DNA of 5,378 nt from an uncultured archaeon (GTDB taxonomy: Archaea > Halobacteriota > Methanosarcinia > Methanosarcinales > Methanoperedenaceae), in the NCBI GenBank assembly GCA_902386085.1, contig CABMIA010000012.1, positions 1 through 5,378 of the forward strand. The letters are read 5' to 3'. The notes under the pieces were generated by a model, which was not told where the DNA came from, ran no database searches, and saw only the letters and a list, made by a program, of their open reading frames with translations. Each line of letters opens with the position of its first letter. The stretch's first letter is position 1. Made by a program: the position numbers and the translations under genes. Shown piece by piece: positions 4,803 to 5,378 of this stretch.

Positions 4803-5023
4803 ACTAAAGGTTTATCAGGATCGACATTTAAAAGATAGATATGCTGATGTAGCGATGCAATTCTTTGCATCAAAGTGAGCGCATCATCCTTATTTATGAC
4901 GTCTAAAACCTTTTTCTTATCTATGTCAATTACTACAACGTCTCCCTTGCGTACCTTAATTTCCTCAAGGTGGGTTCTATATACCTCACGGGCAATCCTA
5001 TTAAACTCCGAAAGCGCTGGCAT
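4790..5023 (-). CDS. DUF5678-like small protein paired with a retropepsin-like protease
   Basis: A 77-residue soluble protein with no signal peptide. A helical, charged N terminus (about 1-24) leads to a compact alpha/beta core: KGDVVVIDIDKKKVLDVI (26-43), a helix of about residues 44-60 (DDALTLMQRIASLHQHI), and a final strand IYLLNVD ending VWAR. The pattern 'G-VVVID-(x)n-VLDV-(helix)-I-L--V' resembles the DUF5678 family, which as I recall is often encoded next to clan AA aspartyl proteases; I could not check this by search. The stop codon overlaps the protease Met5 start as TAATG, so the two are translationally coupled. Function is unknown; a partner or substrate of the protease, or an antitoxin-like role, are guesses. 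A weak AAGGTTG lies upstream of the ATG and a TATA-like box about 21-28 nt before it. Confidence 0.65.
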   Translation of the reverse strand: MPALSEFNRIAREVYRTHLEEIKVRKGDVVVIDIDKKKVLDVINKDDALTLMQRIASLHQHIYLLNVDPDKPLVWAR

Positions 5024-5043
5024 AATACAATATACAACCTTGT

Positions 5044-5051
5044 TATTATAT
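5044..5051 (-). promoter_or_regulatory. TATA-like box for the DUF5678/protease cassette
   Basis: ATATAATA on the minus strand lies 21-28 nt before the ATG at 5023, preceded by the purine-rich CAAAG. The position suggests a short or absent leader. It would let the cassette be transcribed apart from fwdC. Confidence 0.4.
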
Positions 5052-5129
5052 CTTTGTTTGTTCTCTTCAGATGATCATATGTTCAGGTTTTTTTCTTCCT
5101 GCATCTCCTGCTCGCATTAGCCAAATATT

Positions 5130-5150
5130 ATAGTCATCGTATGTGACTAT
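5130..5150. repeat. Perfect inverted repeat at the fwdC stop codon
   Basis: ATAGTCA (5130-5136) and TGACTAT (5144-5150) are exact complements separated by 7 nt. The right arm contains the fwdC stop codon. On the fwdC transcript this could form a hairpin at the 3' end. No T-tract follows, so it may stabilise the mRNA or bind a dimeric regulator of the downstream cassette. Confidence 0.45.
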
Positions 5151-5378
5151 TTCACATACAGCAGACCTTTCCCGTTTACTATAACATCACCCGAATACTT
5201 CCTGTAGGTGGCGCCATCAAGTGCTTCTGTGCCTTCAAGCTTGAAAACCGGCATCATTTCCTCAACAGCCCCGTTGACTATTATCGTGCCCTTCGCCATT
5301 TCGCTTCCCAGCCTGCTGGTATTGCCTTCGATAACGATCTTGCCGCCGTTGTTGCTGAGCCCGGCAAGTATCCCTGCA
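5147..5378 (-). CDS. fwdC: Formylmethanofuran dehydrogenase subunit C, C-terminal part
   Basis: FwdC is the GXGXG beta-helix subunit of the molybdenum/tungsten enzyme that interconverts CO2 and formylmethanofuran, the first step of methanogenesis from CO2 and the last of methyl oxidation or reverse methanogenesis. The visible 76 residues contain the repeat pattern SRLGSEMAKGTIIVNG (21-36), then the family-like tail VEEMMPVFKLEG (39-50) and GDVIVNGKGLLYVK at the end. The 5' end lies outside the window. The stop is in the expected place for the family. GXGXG repeats also occur in glutamate synthase, but the MMP-F-L-EG tail and the GKG-LYV ending favour FwdC. Other fwd genes would be expected beyond 5378. 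Whether the enzyme is the Mo (Fmd) or W (Fwd) form cannot be told here. Confidence 0.75.
   Translation of the reverse strand, partial: AGILAGLSNNGGKIVIEGNTSRLGSEMAKGTIIVNGAVEEMMPVFKLEGTEALDGATYRKYSGDVIVNGKGLLYVK

Noticed and set aside
4492..5120. Two plus-strand ORFs (128 and 81 residues)
   Set aside because: Antisense to the protease, DUF5678-like gene and the gap beyond; no motifs.
1..5378. tRNA, rRNA, CRISPR array or insertion sequence
   Set aside because: No cloverleaf or rRNA-like stretch, no regularly spaced repeats, and no transposase or terminal inverted repeats were seen.

Overview
The window looks archaeal and comes from a methanogenic or methane-oxidising lineage. Four things point this way: an ER/archaeal-type Ser-His signal peptidase, BRE/TATA-like promoters sitting about 20-30 nt before start codons, a formylmethanofuran dehydrogenase subunit C fragment at the right edge, and a dense set of membrane or exported multiheme c-type cytochromes. 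FwdC together with this many multihemes fits Methanosarcinales-type archaea, especially ANME-2/Methanoperedens-like organisms, or Archaeoglobales relatives. That placement is inference, because no marker gene here settles it.

Layout, left to right. A type I signal peptidase on the minus strand (1-624) runs off the left edge. A hairpin plus T8 terminator (661-689) separates it from a minus-strand pair: a secreted tetraheme cytochrome (709-1320) and, upstream of it, a small lipoprotein (1379-1819). A divergent promoter region (1820-1924) leads to the only plus-strand gene, a membrane-anchored NapC/NirT-like cytochrome with 11 CXXCH motifs and one CX3CH (1925-2869). It converges on a second minus-strand block: a 280-residue secreted cytochrome with three CXXCH motifs, one CX4CH and an EF-hand-like calcium loop (2902-3744), and upstream of that a small anchored cytochrome with two CXXCH motifs and an odd CXCH (3811-4290). 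Further right, still on the minus strand, lies a small-gene cassette: a 47-residue ORF (4301-4444), a frameshifted retropepsin-like aspartyl protease (4441-4802) and a DUF5678-like 77-residue protein (4790-5023). The window ends in the 3' part of fwdC (5147-5378).

Reading of the whole. The four cytochromes and the lipoprotein could form an electron conduit across the archaeal envelope. The 12-heme NapC-like protein and the small anchored cytochrome would take electrons at the membrane, and the two soluble cytochromes, which share a GxGQHxFxNG N-terminal module, would sit outside the cell. All these products carry N-glycosylation sequons, up to 12 in the largest secreted one. The protease/DUF5678 cassette looks unrelated to respiration. 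It probably represents an accessory insertion between the cytochrome cluster and fwdC.
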